Origin: Planctomycetota bacterium
GTDB taxonomy: Bacteria > Planctomycetota > UBA1135 > GCA-002686595
NCBI GenBank assembly: GCA_020638875.1
Contig: JACKHS010000025.1
Span: 1 to 44,355 of the forward strand
DNA length: 44,355 nt
Direction: 5' to 3'
The notes beneath the pieces were generated by a model that ran no database searches, was not told the origin of the DNA, and was given only the letters and a program-made list of their open reading frames with translations. Position numbers and translations under genes: made by a program. Shown here piece after piece: positions 22,076 through 30,261 of the stretch (within the stretch, counting starts at the first letter, position 1; each line of letters starts with the position of its first letter).

Positions 22076-22576
22076 ATGGGAAACGACCTGAGTCTCCCTT
22101 CCTTGGATCGTATGGGGCGGCCGCTCGGCACGGAGCGGTCGCCCTTCCGATCCTTCCGCGGGCACGTCGCCCAGGAGCTCGAGACCGGGGTGCCGGTCGA
22201 GCGCCTCGAGACCTCGCGCGAAGCCGGCGGCAGCCGGCGCGCCCGCGCCGAGGCCCGCGCCTCCAGCCGCCGGGACGAGCTCGGCACCCGCCCCGAGGAC
22301 GTGCGCGCGGAGCGCCAGGCCCAGGGGGCCGAGACGCGCCGCGACCGTGAGACCCGCGCCCGCGAGAGCGCGCCGCGAGCGCGCGCGAGCGCCGAGCGGC
22401 CCGCCGGCCCCGAACGTGGCGGCGTCGAGGACTTCGCGCGCGCCTCGAGGCCCATGCCGCGCGCGCCGACGAGCGCCCGCCGAGCGCGCCGACCCGCGCG
22501 CCGCGGCCGAAGAGTCGCGCCCGACGGCGCGGCGCCGACCGCCAGCCGCGAGCCGCAGCCCGCAGCGCCCCCGTAG
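22076..22576 (+). CDS. fliK: fliK, N-terminal part (reading frame apparently broken)
   Basis: This open frame starts directly after the sigma-54 promoter (MGNDLSLPSLDRMGRPLG) and encodes a charged, low-complexity R/E/A-rich region typical of the variable linker of hook-length control protein FliK. It does not connect in frame with the clear FliK C-terminal domain (22798-23181). Plausible protein sequence moves from this frame to the other two frames between about 22440 and 22700. Each step is a -1 shift, as if single bases were missing. Either there are sequencing deletions in this very GC-rich stretch or the gene is damaged. An ATG at 22112 is an alternative start. FliK measures hook length during export, and the flgD and flgE genes that follow fit that role. 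Confidence 0.5.
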   Translation: MGNDLSLPSLDRMGRPLGTERSPFRSFRGHVAQELETGVPVERLETSREAGGSRRARAEARASSRRDELGTRPEDVRAERQAQGAETRRDRETRARESAPRARASAERPAGPERGGVEDFARASRPMPRAPTSARRARRPARRGRRVAPDGAAPTASREPQPAAPP

Positions 22577-22797
22577 CGCTCGCGCCAGCCGCGCCGCCAG
22601 CCCCCAGACCACGACCGCCCCGCCGCGCCGCGCCTCGTCGCCGCGGCGTCAGGCGGCGCGCTCAAGCGTCCGCGCCCGTCGGTGCAGCCGCGACGAGCGA
22701 CGCGCGCGCGCAGCGCAACCCGCAGCCGACGCGCCCGGGCGAGCGCCCCGAGCCGAGCACGCGCTGGAGCGACGCCGAGGCCGCGCGCGCGGCCGAC

Positions 22798-23181
22798 GTG
22801 CTGCGCCAACTGCGCGTGACGCTGCACCCCGAGCTGCGCAGCGCGTCGATCCACCTCGCGCCGGCCGAGCTCGGCCGCGTGTCCATCCGCCTCGAGGTCG
22901 AGGGCGGCCGCGTGCGCGCCGAGCTGCGCGCCGAGTCGCCCGAGACCCTCGCGCTGCTCGAGCGCCACGTGCCCGAGCTCGCCGCCGCGTTCGAGGGCCA
23001 AGGGCTCGAAGCCGAGGGCTTCGACCTCGGCCTGGGCTTCGAGCGCGGCGATCACTTCGCACGACCCGACGGTGCGCGCGCGAGCGTCGCGGCCGTCGAG
23101 CCCGAGACCTCCGTCGCCCTCGACGCCGCCGAGCTCGCCCGAGCCGTCGCGCGCGCGAGCGGCCTCGACACCTACGCCTGA
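22798..23181 (+). CDS. fliK: fliK, C-terminal hook-length control domain
   Basis: This frame carries the conserved C-terminal domain of FliK: LRVTLHPELRSASIHLAPAELG, RVSIRLEVEGGRVRAELRAESPETLALLERHVPELAAAF and EGQGLEAEGFDLGL. The domain binds FlhB and switches export from hook to filament substrates. The frame is open back to 22351, but its only usable start near the domain is GTG at 22798, too late for a full-length protein. I therefore read it as the 3' part of the gene whose 5' part begins at 22076. The stop at 23181 is 12 bases before flgD. Confidence 0.75.
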   Translation: MLRQLRVTLHPELRSASIHLAPAELGRVSIRLEVEGGRVRAELRAESPETLALLERHVPELAAAFEGQGLEAEGFDLGLGFERGDHFARPDGARASVAAVEPETSVALDAAELARAVARASGLDTYA

Positions 23182-23193
23182 CCCCCAGCCGCC

Positions 23194-23661
23194 ATGGACA
23201 TCTCCGGTATCAGCGCAGCCACCACGCCCACGACCTCCGTCGGCGCGACCCCCGAGCAGTCGCTCGGCAAGGACGCCTTCATGTCGCTGCTGGTGGCGCA
23301 GCTCCAGAACCAGGACCCGACCAACCCGCAGTCGAACGAGGACTTCATCGCGCAGCTCGCGCAGTTCTCGTCGCTCGAGCAGATGACGCAGCTCAACGAC
23401 GCCTTCCTAGGGCTCGCCGTGCTGCAGCAGAGCAACGCGTTGATGTCGCAGCTCACCGACTCGAGCTCGTTGATCGGGCAGACCGTGCGCTACGAAGACC
23501 CGTCGACCGGCGAGCTGCTCGAGGGCACCGTGGACTCGGTCAAGATCCAGGACGGGCTCGCCGTGCTGAACATCGAGGGCGCGGACGTGCCGCTGATGAG
23601 CGTCACCGAGATCACGGGCGGCGCCGCCGCCGCGGCCGCTGGCGAAGGCGCGGAGGGCTGA
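23194..23661 (+). CDS. flgD: FlgD, hook-capping (hook assembly scaffold) protein
   Basis: A 155-aa hook cap protein needed to polymerise FlgE. The N-terminal half has the conserved LGKDAFMSLLVAQLQNQDPTNPQ and EDFIAQLAQFSSLEQM, the core of the FlgD cap domain. The C-terminal part holds SLIGQTVRYEDPSTGELLEG-like strands but is short: the protein lacks most of the Tudor/FnIII-like C-terminal domain of the ~230-aa enterobacterial FlgD. It ends in an alanine/glycine-rich tail. It lies between fliK and flgE in the sigma-54-driven unit. Confidence 0.93.
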   Translation: MDISGISAATTPTTSVGATPEQSLGKDAFMSLLVAQLQNQDPTNPQSNEDFIAQLAQFSSLEQMTQLNDAFLGLAVLQQSNALMSQLTDSSSLIGQTVRYEDPSTGELLEGTVDSVKIQDGLAVLNIEGADVPLMSVTEITGGAAAAAAGEGAEG

Positions 23662-23667
23662 GCCGGG

Positions 23668-25614
23668 ATGTCGACCGCACTGTTCACCGCGCTGTCGTCG
23701 CTGAAGGCCCACCAGGACTGGATCGACGTCATCGGCAACAACCTCGCGAACACGAACACGCCGGGCTTCAAGGGCTCGCGCGTGAGCTTCGCGGACAACT
23801 TCTCGCGCGCGCTCGGCCTCGCGCAGGGACCGACCGGCCTGCTCGGCGGCGTGAACCCCTCGCAGATCGGCCAGGGCGTCAACGTCGGCGCCATCTCGCG
23901 CAACTTCCAGCAGGGCGCGCTGACCGAGACCGGCCGCACCTTCGACCTGGCGATGCAGGGGCGCGGCTTCTTCGCGCTGACCAACGGCACGCTCGACCTG
24001 TTCACACGCGTCGGCACGTTCGGCCTCGACGCGGCGAAGAGCCTCGTCGACCTCGCCACCGGCTACCGCGTACTCGGGCCGACCGGCTCGGCGATCACGA
24101 TCGACACCGACGCGCTCTACCCGCCCAAGGCCTCCGAGACGGTGGAGCTCGCCGGCAACCTGCCGGCCGAGGTCACCGGCCCGCTGTCCGAGGTGCTGAC
24201 CGGCGCGTCGGGCCTCAAGCACGGCTACCCGGCCACGCTGGCCGGCACGGTCTCCGGCACGATCGCCATCCCGGCGGGCGAGACCTGGACGATGGAGGTC
24301 GTCGTCAACGGCGGCGCGCCGCAGACCGTCGAGGTCAACGGCGCCGCGGGCGGCGTGACCGTGGCGAGCATCGCCGCCGCGATCGACGCGCTCAGCGACG
24401 TGAACGCGACCGTCAACGGCAGCGGCTTCGTCGAGCTCACCAGCACCTTCACCGGCGCGGAGGTCACGCTCAAGGTGAACCCGGGCGAGGGCGGCAAGGA
24501 CCTCTCCTCCGCGCTCGGCATCCCGACCACGCTCGTCACCGGCTCGGAGGTCGCGCTGATCCCCGGCGTGACGACGCTGAACGACCTGCCGGCGAACCTC
24601 GAGGACTACCAGAACGGCGACGTCATCACCGTGCTGGGCGTCGACACCGACGGCGCGCCCGTGAACGCGAGCTACCGCTACGGGCCGACGTCGCTCGGCT
24701 ACGACGGGCAGACGGTGGACGAGTTCGTCAGCTTCCTGAACGGCCTCTACACCGACGCCACCGTCAGCCTCAACGCGGCCGGCCAGCTCCTGGTCGAGGC
24801 GCAGACGCCCGGCGAGAGCGAGCTCCTGCTGTCGATCGGCGACAGCCTGGGCCAGGCCGGGCGCAGCGACTGGAACCACTACGCGGCGTCGGTCACGACA
24901 CAGGGCACCGGGCCCGACGTGGTCGTGACGTCGACCGAGATCTACGACGCGGCGGGCACCGCGCACACGCTGACGCTCGAGTACGAGCGCCAGGCCGACC
25001 TGACCTGGAACGTCTACCCGTCGCTGCTCGACGGCGAGGGAACCGTGCTCAGCGGGCCGATCACCGGCGTGCAGTTCGACGAGCACGGCGCGCCGTTCGG
25101 CCTCGGCGCGGTGAACACCCAGCTCGTCGTGCAGCTCAACGGCGCGTCCGGCACGCAGACCATGCACCTCGACTTCGGCTCCGACGGCGCGCTCACCGGC
25201 CTGACGCAGTTCGGCTCCGCGGCCGAGGTGTACGTCGCCGGCCAGGACGGCTACGCGGCGGGCGAGCTCGCCAGCATCAGCGTGCTCTCGAGCGGCTCGA
25301 TCAGCGGCTTCTACACGAATGGCCAGTCCACCGAGCTGGGCGCGGTCGGCGTGGCGACCTTCGCGAACGAAGAAGGTCTCGCCGAGGTCGGCGACAGCCT
25401 CTGGGGTCGCACGCCGAACTCCGGCCAGATGGTGCTCGGCGGCGGCAACGTCGCCGCGGCCGGCAAGGTCGTCGGCGGCTCGCTCGAGAACTCCAACGTC
25501 GACACGGCCGAGCAGTTCGTGCGCCTGATCGAGGCGCAGCGCGGCTACCAGGCCAGCTCGCGCGTCATCTCGATCGAGGACGAGATCCTCGCCGAGGCGG
25601 TCAACCTGATCTAG
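23668..25614 (+). CDS. flgE: FlgE, flagellar hook protein
   Basis: The structural subunit of the hook (648 aa). The N-terminal rod-type motif is NNLANTNTPGFKGSRVSF (residues ~28-45). The C-terminal helix NVDTAEQFVRLIEAQRGYQASSRVI ends the protein as in all axial proteins. SQGAL-type hook segments (NFQQGALTETGRTFDLAMQGRGFFAL) follow the N-terminal domain. At 648 aa it is much longer than the 402-aa Salmonella protein; the extra ~240 residues are beta-rich, surface-exposed D1/D2-type domains. It begins 6 bases after flgD. A strong hairpin terminator (25635-25670) follows. Confidence 0.95.
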   Translation: MSTALFTALSSLKAHQDWIDVIGNNLANTNTPGFKGSRVSFADNFSRALGLAQGPTGLLGGVNPSQIGQGVNVGAISRNFQQGALTETGRTFDLAMQGRGFFALTNGTLDLFTRVGTFGLDAAKSLVDLATGYRVLGPTGSAITIDTDALYPPKASETVELAGNLPAEVTGPLSEVLTGASGLKHGYPATLAGTVSGTIAIPAGETWTMEVVVNGGAPQTVEVNGAAGGVTVASIAAAIDALSDVNATVNGSGFVELTSTFTGAEVTLKVNPGEGGKDLSSALGIPTTLVTGSEVALIPGVTTLNDLPANLEDYQNGDVITVLGVDTDGAPVNASYRYGPTSLGYDGQTVDEFVSFLNGLYTDATVSLNAAGQLLVEAQTPGESELLLSIGDSLGQAGRSDWNHYAASVTTQGTGPDVVVTSTEIYDAAGTAHTLTLEYERQADLTWNVYPSLLDGEGTVLSGPITGVQFDEHGAPFGLGAVNTQLVVQLNGASGTQTMHLDFGSDGALTGLTQFGSAAEVYVAGQDGYAAGELASISVLSSGSISGFYTNGQSTELGAVGVATFANEEGLAEVGDSLWGRTPNSGQMVLGGGNVAAAGKVVGGSLENSNVDTAEQFVRLIEAQRGYQASSRVISIEDEILAEAVNLI

Positions 25615-25634
25615 ATCGGCCTCGCGCCGACTCG

Positions 25635-25670
25635 CGGCCCGCCCGCGCGCTCTCGTGCGCGGGCGGGCCG
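25635..25670 (+). terminator. Terminator after flgE
   Basis: A perfect 14-base GC-only stem (25635-25648 with 25657-25670) with an 8-base loop starts 20 bases after the flgE stop and is followed by TTCG. It ends the fliK-flgD-flgE unit before the flgF promoter. Confidence 0.8.
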
Positions 25671-25697
25671 TTCGCGTCGGAAAGGAAGGCCCGACCC

Positions 25698-25710
25698 GGA
25701 AAGAACTTCC
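25698..25710 (+). promoter_or_regulatory. Candidate activator-binding site upstream of the flgF sigma-54 promoter
   Basis: GGAAAGAACTTCC, identical over 13 bases to the element at 21906-21918, is centred about 99 bases before the predicted start of the flgF transcript. A further half-copy GGAAAG occurs at 25679-25684. The two full sites differ in distance to their promoters by 63 bases, six turns of DNA, so they would lie on the same helical face. Confidence 0.5.
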
Positions 25711-25775
25711 AGGGTCCGCGCGCGCTCGACGCCGCGCGAACGCCCCGCAGAGGGTCGTCAAGGCCGCTCGGCCGC

Positions 25776-25792
25776 TTGGCACCGGCTTTGCT
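25776..25792 (+). promoter_or_regulatory. Sigma-54 (RpoN) promoter for the flgF operon
   Basis: TTGGCAC-CGGCT-TTGCT matches the sigma-54 consensus, with GG (25778-25779) and GC (25790-25791) ten bases apart. It differs from the fliK promoter at only one of 17 positions. Counting C25791 as -12 gives a transcription start near 25803, one base before the GTG start of flgF. Confidence 0.9.
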
Positions 25793-25803
25793 CCTGCGAG
25801 GGC

Positions 25804-26502
25804 GTGAACATCGGACTCTACAACGGCGTCACCGCCGCGCGCGCCTCGGAGCGACGCCTCGATGCCATCGCCTCGAACCTGGCGAACCTCGAGACGCCCG
25901 GCCACAAGCGCACGAGCACGGGCACGCGCGCCTTCGCGATCCCCGGCGCGGACGCGACCACCTTCGAGCTGGCGACCTACTCGCAGACGGACTTCTCGCA
26001 GGGCCCGCTGCAAGGCACGGCGAACGCCTACCACATGGCGCTCGACGGCCCGGGCTTCTTCGCGGTCGAAGGCCCTGACGGCGAGCTGCTCACGCGCAAC
26101 GGCGCGTTCCGCGTCGACCAGGCCGGCGTGCTGCTCACCGGTGAGGGCTTCCCCGTCGCCTGGGCGAGCAAGGGCGACCCGCTCGACCCGACCGGCGTGG
26201 AGATCACGGTCGACGGCCTGGGCAACGTGATGCAGGGCCGCAAGTCGATCGGCCGCCTGCGCGTCGTCGACTACGACCGCCCCGATCAGCTCGCGCCGCT
26301 CGGCGGCGGCTTCTACCAGGCCTCGCGAGGCACCAGCGAGATCCCCTCCGCCGCCGTCGTGCGCCAGAAGACGCTCGAAGGCTCCAACGTGCAGGGCATC
26401 GACGAGCTCGTGGCCATGATCGCGATCCAGCGCGACTTCGAGTCGGCGCGGAACGTGATGCAGATGATCGACCAGTCCTACGCGCGCCTCACCACCCGCT
26501 AG
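25804..26502 (+). CDS. flgF: FlgF, proximal rod protein
   Basis: A 232-aa rod subunit. The start GTG at 25804 is set by the family: NIGLYNGVTAARASERRLDAI with SNLANLETPGHKR is the standard N-terminal rod motif, and no later start is possible before residue 79. The central domain has ALDGPGFFAVEGPDGELLTRNGAF, and the C-terminus has SNVQGIDELVAMIAIQRDFESARNVMQMID. Its placement before flgG and the length favour FlgF over other rod proteins. No ribosome-binding site can exist on the sigma-54 transcript, whose predicted start lies one base upstream, so the message is probably leaderless. Confidence 0.92.
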   Translation: MNIGLYNGVTAARASERRLDAIASNLANLETPGHKRTSTGTRAFAIPGADATTFELATYSQTDFSQGPLQGTANAYHMALDGPGFFAVEGPDGELLTRNGAFRVDQAGVLLTGEGFPVAWASKGDPLDPTGVEITVDGLGNVMQGRKSIGRLRVVDYDRPDQLAPLGGGFYQASRGTSEIPSAAVVRQKTLEGSNVQGIDELVAMIAIQRDFESARNVMQMIDQSYARLTTR

Positions 26503-26552
26503 CGCGCGCCTCCTCCTCGGCGTTCCGAAGAACCCTCCTCCTCAGCGAAGCG

Positions 26553-27341
26553 ATGATCCGAGCCCTGATGACCGCGGCCTCCGGCATGAAGGCCCAGCAG
26601 AAGCAGGTCGACACGATCGCGAACAACATCGCGAACGTGAACACCGGCGGCTACAAGCGCAGCGACCTCACGTTCCGCTCGCTCCTGTACCAGACGTACG
26701 TGGAGCCCGGCACCGCGACGGCGCAGAACGCGATGAGCCCCAGCGGCCTGCAGATCGGCTCCGGCGTCGAGATCTCGGGCTCGCGGCGCAGCTTCCGTCA
26801 AGGCGAGCTGATGCCGACCGACAGCCCGTTCCACATGGCCATCAACGGCCAGGGCTTCTTCCAGGTCCAGCTCCCCAACGGCGAGTTCTACTACACGCGC
26901 GACGGCCACTTCCAACGCGACGGCGACGGCAACGTCGTCACCAGCGAAGGCTACAAGCTGCAAGGCTTCCCGATCATCAGCCCCGACGTGATCGAGGTCT
27001 CGATCGCCGAGGACGGCACGATCACCACGCGCACCTCCGAGAGCGACGTCGGCACGCAAGCGGGCGTGCTGCAGCTCTGGCGCTTCGCCAACCCCGAGGG
27101 CCTCAAGGCCCAGGGCAACAACCTCTACAGCGAGACCGCCAGCTCGGGCACCGGCGCCGCGCAGAACCCGGGCACGAGCGGTACCGGCCGGATCATCCAC
27201 CGCCACGTCGAGCGCTCGAACGTCGAGGTCGTCGAGGAGCTGGTGGGCCTGATCATGGCTCAGCGCAACTACGAGGTGAACAGCCGCGCCGTGCAGGCCG
27301 CGGACGAGATGCTCCAGCAGACCAACCAGATGATCCGCTAG
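26553..27341 (+). CDS. flgG: FlgG, distal rod protein
   Basis: The distal rod subunit (262 aa, close to the usual 260). The N-terminus MIRALMTAASGMKAQQKQVDTIANNIANVNTGGYKR is highly conserved. FHMAINGQGFFQVQLPNGEFYYTRDGHFQRD forms the core domain. The C-terminus SNVEVVEELVGLIMAQRNYEVNSRAVQAADEML is diagnostic. It begins 50 bases after flgF. No clear Shine-Dalgarno is visible; the leader instead has CCTCCTCCTCAGC, a motif echoed before flgH and in the flgA start. Confidence 0.96.
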   Translation: MIRALMTAASGMKAQQKQVDTIANNIANVNTGGYKRSDLTFRSLLYQTYVEPGTATAQNAMSPSGLQIGSGVEISGSRRSFRQGELMPTDSPFHMAINGQGFFQVQLPNGEFYYTRDGHFQRDGDGNVVTSEGYKLQGFPIISPDVIEVSIAEDGTITTRTSESDVGTQAGVLQLWRFANPEGLKAQGNNLYSETASSGTGAAQNPGTSGTGRIIHRHVERSNVEVVEELVGLIMAQRNYEVNSRAVQAADEMLQQTNQMIR

Positions 27342-27350
27342 GTCGCCGCC

Positions 27351-28322
27351 ATGATCGCCCTCCTCCTCAGCACCCTCCTCCTCAGCACTCCCGCGGCGGC
27401 GCCCGAGACGGTCGTCACCGTGACCCTGCCGCTCGAGGCGACCGTCGACGGCTCCGAGTTCACGCTCGGCGACGTCGCGACCGTCGACGGCGCCGACACG
27501 GCCGAGGTCAAGCGCGTGCGCGAGCTCGAGCTCGGCTACGCGCCGGCTCCCGGCTACAGCCGCGTCATCCAGCGCTGGCGCGTCGAGCAGCAGCTCCAGC
27601 GCGAGTTCACCGGCTTGACGGTCGTCTTCGAAGGCTCGTCGGCCTGCCGCGTGTGGCCGCGCGTCGCCGAGATCAGCCCGGCCGAGCTCGAGGCCGCCGC
27701 GCGCGAGATGCTCGCGGGCGAGCTGGCCGGCGAGGACGTCGAGCTGAAGCTGCACCGCGAGCTGAGCGAGGAGCAAGTGCCGGCCGGCCGCTCCACGCGC
27801 CGCCTCGAAGCCGACCCCAGCGGCGCCGAGGTGCGCACCGGGCTCGTGAACGTGCCGGTGAAGATCCTGATCGACGGCGCGGTCTATCGCACCGTGTGGG
27901 TCGGCTTCGACGTGACGCTGTTCCGCGAGCTGCCCGTGCTCAAGCGCGACGTCCCGCTCGGCGGCCGCATCGCCGAGGGCGACCTCGTGCTGCAGCGCAC
28001 CGCCATCGAAGCCGCGTTCACCGGCGAAGCGCTCAGCCCGAGCAAGCTCGTCGGCGCGACGGCGAAGCGCCCGCTGCACCTCGGCATGCCCGTGCTCGCG
28101 CACGACGTGAAGCGCGAACCGGCGGTCAAGCGCGGCGAGACCGTCACGCTCGAGGTCATCAACGGCCAGGTGCTCGTGGGCACCAAGGTCGTGAGCCTGA
28201 TGGACGGCTACCTCGGCGACGTCGTCGCCGTGCGCACCGTCGACACCGGAAAGGAGCTCACCGCCGTCGTGTCCCAGAAGGGCCGCGTCGAGCTGCGCCT
28301 GGGCGTCGAGCAACAGAACTAG
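27351..28322 (+). CDS. flgA: FlgA, P-ring assembly chaperone
   Basis: The periplasmic chaperone for FlgI (323 aa). A signal peptide (MIALLLSTLLLSTPAAA) contains a 15-base tandem DNA repeat encoding LLLST twice. The C-terminal SAF/ChapFlgA domain includes PVLKRDVPLGGRIAEGDL, LVGATAKRPLHLGMPV, VKRGETVTLEVINGQVLVGTK and a final SQKGRVELRL. It is longer than the ~220-aa enterobacterial protein because of an added N-terminal domain (about residues 20-150). It starts 9 bases after flgG and lies before flgH and flgI, as expected for ring assembly. Confidence 0.92.
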   Translation: MIALLLSTLLLSTPAAAPETVVTVTLPLEATVDGSEFTLGDVATVDGADTAEVKRVRELELGYAPAPGYSRVIQRWRVEQQLQREFTGLTVVFEGSSACRVWPRVAEISPAELEAAAREMLAGELAGEDVELKLHRELSEEQVPAGRSTRRLEADPSGAEVRTGLVNVPVKILIDGAVYRTVWVGFDVTLFRELPVLKRDVPLGGRIAEGDLVLQRTAIEAAFTGEALSPSKLVGATAKRPLHLGMPVLAHDVKREPAVKRGETVTLEVINGQVLVGTKVVSLMDGYLGDVVAVRTVDTGKELTAVVSQKGRVELRLGVEQQN

Positions 28323-28342
28323 CCCACCTCCCCCTCAGCACC

Positions 28343-28969
28343 ATGCACCTCCGCACCCTGACCTTCGCGCTCCTCTCCCTGGCGACGCTCTGCGCGCCGG
28401 CCGACGCCCAAGCGCGTCGCGGCTCGATCTACGACGCCAGCCGCGGGCCCTACGGCCTGATCGGCAACAAGACCGCCAGTCGCCCCGGCGACCTCGTCAC
28501 GATCATGATCAGCGAGACGCAGGCGGTGAAGGACGAGGAGAAGACCGACCTCAAGCGCCAGACCGACCTGAACTACGCGCTGACGAGCTTCGACGTGAAG
28601 CCCAACGCGTTCAGCGTGCTGCCCGACCTCGGCGCGTCCTCGGCGGACGACTTCAAGGGCGAGGCGAAGCAGGAGAAGAACGGCGCCTTCAACGCGCGCC
28701 TGACGGCCGTGGTCGTCGACGCGCTGCCGAACGGCAACCTCGTCATCCGCGGTCGCCGCGAGATCCGCGTCGACAAGCAGGTCAAGACCATCGAGTTCTC
28801 CGGCATCGTGCGTCGCTACGACATCCGGCAGGACAACACGGTCGAGAGCGAGCTCGTCGCCGACGCGAAGGTCTCCTACACCGGCCAAGGCCCGTCGACG
28901 GACACGACCAACCGCGTCGGTCTCGGCGGCGTGATCCACAGCGCCATCGTCTGGCTCTGGCCCTTCTGA
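28343..28969 (+). CDS. flgH: FlgH, flagellar L-ring protein
   Basis: The outer-membrane ring subunit (208 aa). Conserved segments are PGDLVTIMISETQAVKDEEKTDL, then LTAVVVDALPNGNLVIRGRREI, the KTIEFSGIVRRYDI motif and the C-terminal VGLGGVIHSAIVWLWPF. The leader contains LATLCAPADAQA: a cysteine is present, but the residue before it (L) is not a good lipobox, so lipidation, normal for FlgH, is uncertain; cleavage after ADA is an alternative. Its presence shows the cell has an outer membrane. ATG at 28343 is 20 bases after flgA. Confidence 0.95.
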   Translation: MHLRTLTFALLSLATLCAPADAQARRGSIYDASRGPYGLIGNKTASRPGDLVTIMISETQAVKDEEKTDLKRQTDLNYALTSFDVKPNAFSVLPDLGASSADDFKGEAKQEKNGAFNARLTAVVVDALPNGNLVIRGRREIRVDKQVKTIEFSGIVRRYDIRQDNTVESELVADAKVSYTGQGPSTDTTNRVGLGGVIHSAIVWLWPF

Positions 28970-28987
28970 GCGACGGGAGTCCTGACC

Positions 28988-30256
28988 ATGCTGAACCTCC
29001 TCCTGCTGGCCTCCTTGGCCCTCGCGCCGCAGGGCGCGCAAGACCCCGCCGCGGCCGGCCCGGCCGAGGCGCCCGCCGCGCAAGGCAACACCGTGCTGCC
29101 CGCGTGGCCGTCGATCGAGGCCCCCGCGCAGCCGAGCGGACGCTCGAGCTCGAGCTGGTCGCGCACGCGTCGCTTCGCGCCCGCGCCGGCCACGACGAAC
29201 CAGACCGCGACGCGCACGCCGGTCTCGAGCCTGGTGGGCGTGCGCGGCATGGAGGAGAACCACGTGATGGGCATCGGCCTCGTCACCGGTCTCGCCGGCA
29301 CCGGCGACTCGGCCTCGGCCGCGAAGCAACTGCTGCAGAACCTGCTGCTCACGCGCACCATCAACGTCGACCTCCAGGCGCTGAGCTCCAAGAACATCGC
29401 CGTGGTGCTGGTCGAGGCCGACCTGCCCTCGGGCACGAAGGAAGGACGCACGATCGACGTGCGCGTCTCGACCATCGGCGACGCGGCCAGCCTGCAGGGC
29501 GGCACGCTCGTCATGACCGAGCTCACCGACATGATGGGCCGCGACGTCTACGTGACGGCCGCCGGGCCGATCACCGTGGGCGGCTTCTCCGCGGGCGGCG
29601 AGAGCGCCACCGCGACCAAGAACCACGTCACCGTCGGCACGCTGCCGGACGGCGGCAAGGTGCAGCGCGAGGTGCCGACCTCGATCGTCAGCGAGCACGG
29701 CTTCATCTACCTCGACATCAAGGCCGCGCACAACACGTTCGGCAACGTCGTCAACATCGCCGAGGCGGTGAACGCGCTCTACCCCGGGCTCGCCGAGGCG
29801 ACCGGCGACGGCAAGTCGATCCGCGTGCGCGTCCCCGAGGACCTGCCGAGCTGGGCTCACGCCGAGTTCGCGGCCACGATACTGCGCCAGGAAGTGCTCA
29901 GCGAGAACATGGCGCGCGTCATCATCAACGAGCGCTCCGGCGTGATCGTGATGGGCGGCGACGTGCGCCTGCAGCCGGGCGTGATCGCCTACGGCAACCT
30001 GACGGTGACGATCGCCGAGACGCCCGAGGCGAGCCAGCCCGGCCCGCTCTCCGGCGGCACGACGCAGAACATGGACCGCACCAACCTGGCGGTCGAGGAA
30101 GAGAACAGCGCGCTCGTGCTCGCGCCCGGCGCGGTGACGCTCCAAGAGGTCGTCGACGTGCTCAACGTGCTCGGCACGACGCCGCGCGACATGATCACGG
30201 TGCTCCAGGCCATGTCCCAGGCCGGCACGTTGCTGGCCGAGATCAAACGGATGTAG
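28988..30256 (+). CDS. flgI: FlgI, flagellar P-ring protein
   Basis: The peptidoglycan-ring subunit (422 aa). After a leader and a proline-rich N-terminal stretch (~75 residues, longer than usual), the conserved core begins with VRGMEENHVMGIGLVTGLAGTGDS. It continues with LSSKNIAVVLVEADLPSGTKEGRTIDVRVSTIGDA, ARVIINERSGVIVMGGDVRL and ends in the family sequence TLQEVVDVLNVLGTTPRDMITVLQAMSQAGTLLAEI. It follows flgH by 18 bases with GACGGGAG before the start as a weak ribosome site. Confidence 0.96.
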   Translation: MLNLLLLASLALAPQGAQDPAAAGPAEAPAAQGNTVLPAWPSIEAPAQPSGRSSSSWSRTRRFAPAPATTNQTATRTPVSSLVGVRGMEENHVMGIGLVTGLAGTGDSASAAKQLLQNLLLTRTINVDLQALSSKNIAVVLVEADLPSGTKEGRTIDVRVSTIGDAASLQGGTLVMTELTDMMGRDVYVTAAGPITVGGFSAGGESATATKNHVTVGTLPDGGKVQREVPTSIVSEHGFIYLDIKAAHNTFGNVVNIAEAVNALYPGLAEATGDGKSIRVRVPEDLPSWAHAEFAATILRQEVLSENMARVIINERSGVIVMGGDVRLQPGVIAYGNLTVTIAETPEASQPGPLSGGTTQNMDRTNLAVEEENSALVLAPGAVTLQEVVDVLNVLGTTPRDMITVLQAMSQAGTLLAEIKRM

Positions 30257-30261
30257 CCGCC

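Noticed and set aside
22347..26078. A plus-strand open frame of 1243 codons across fliK, flgD, flgE and flgF
   Set aside because: It runs out of frame through four recognisable flagellar genes and has shadow-type composition.
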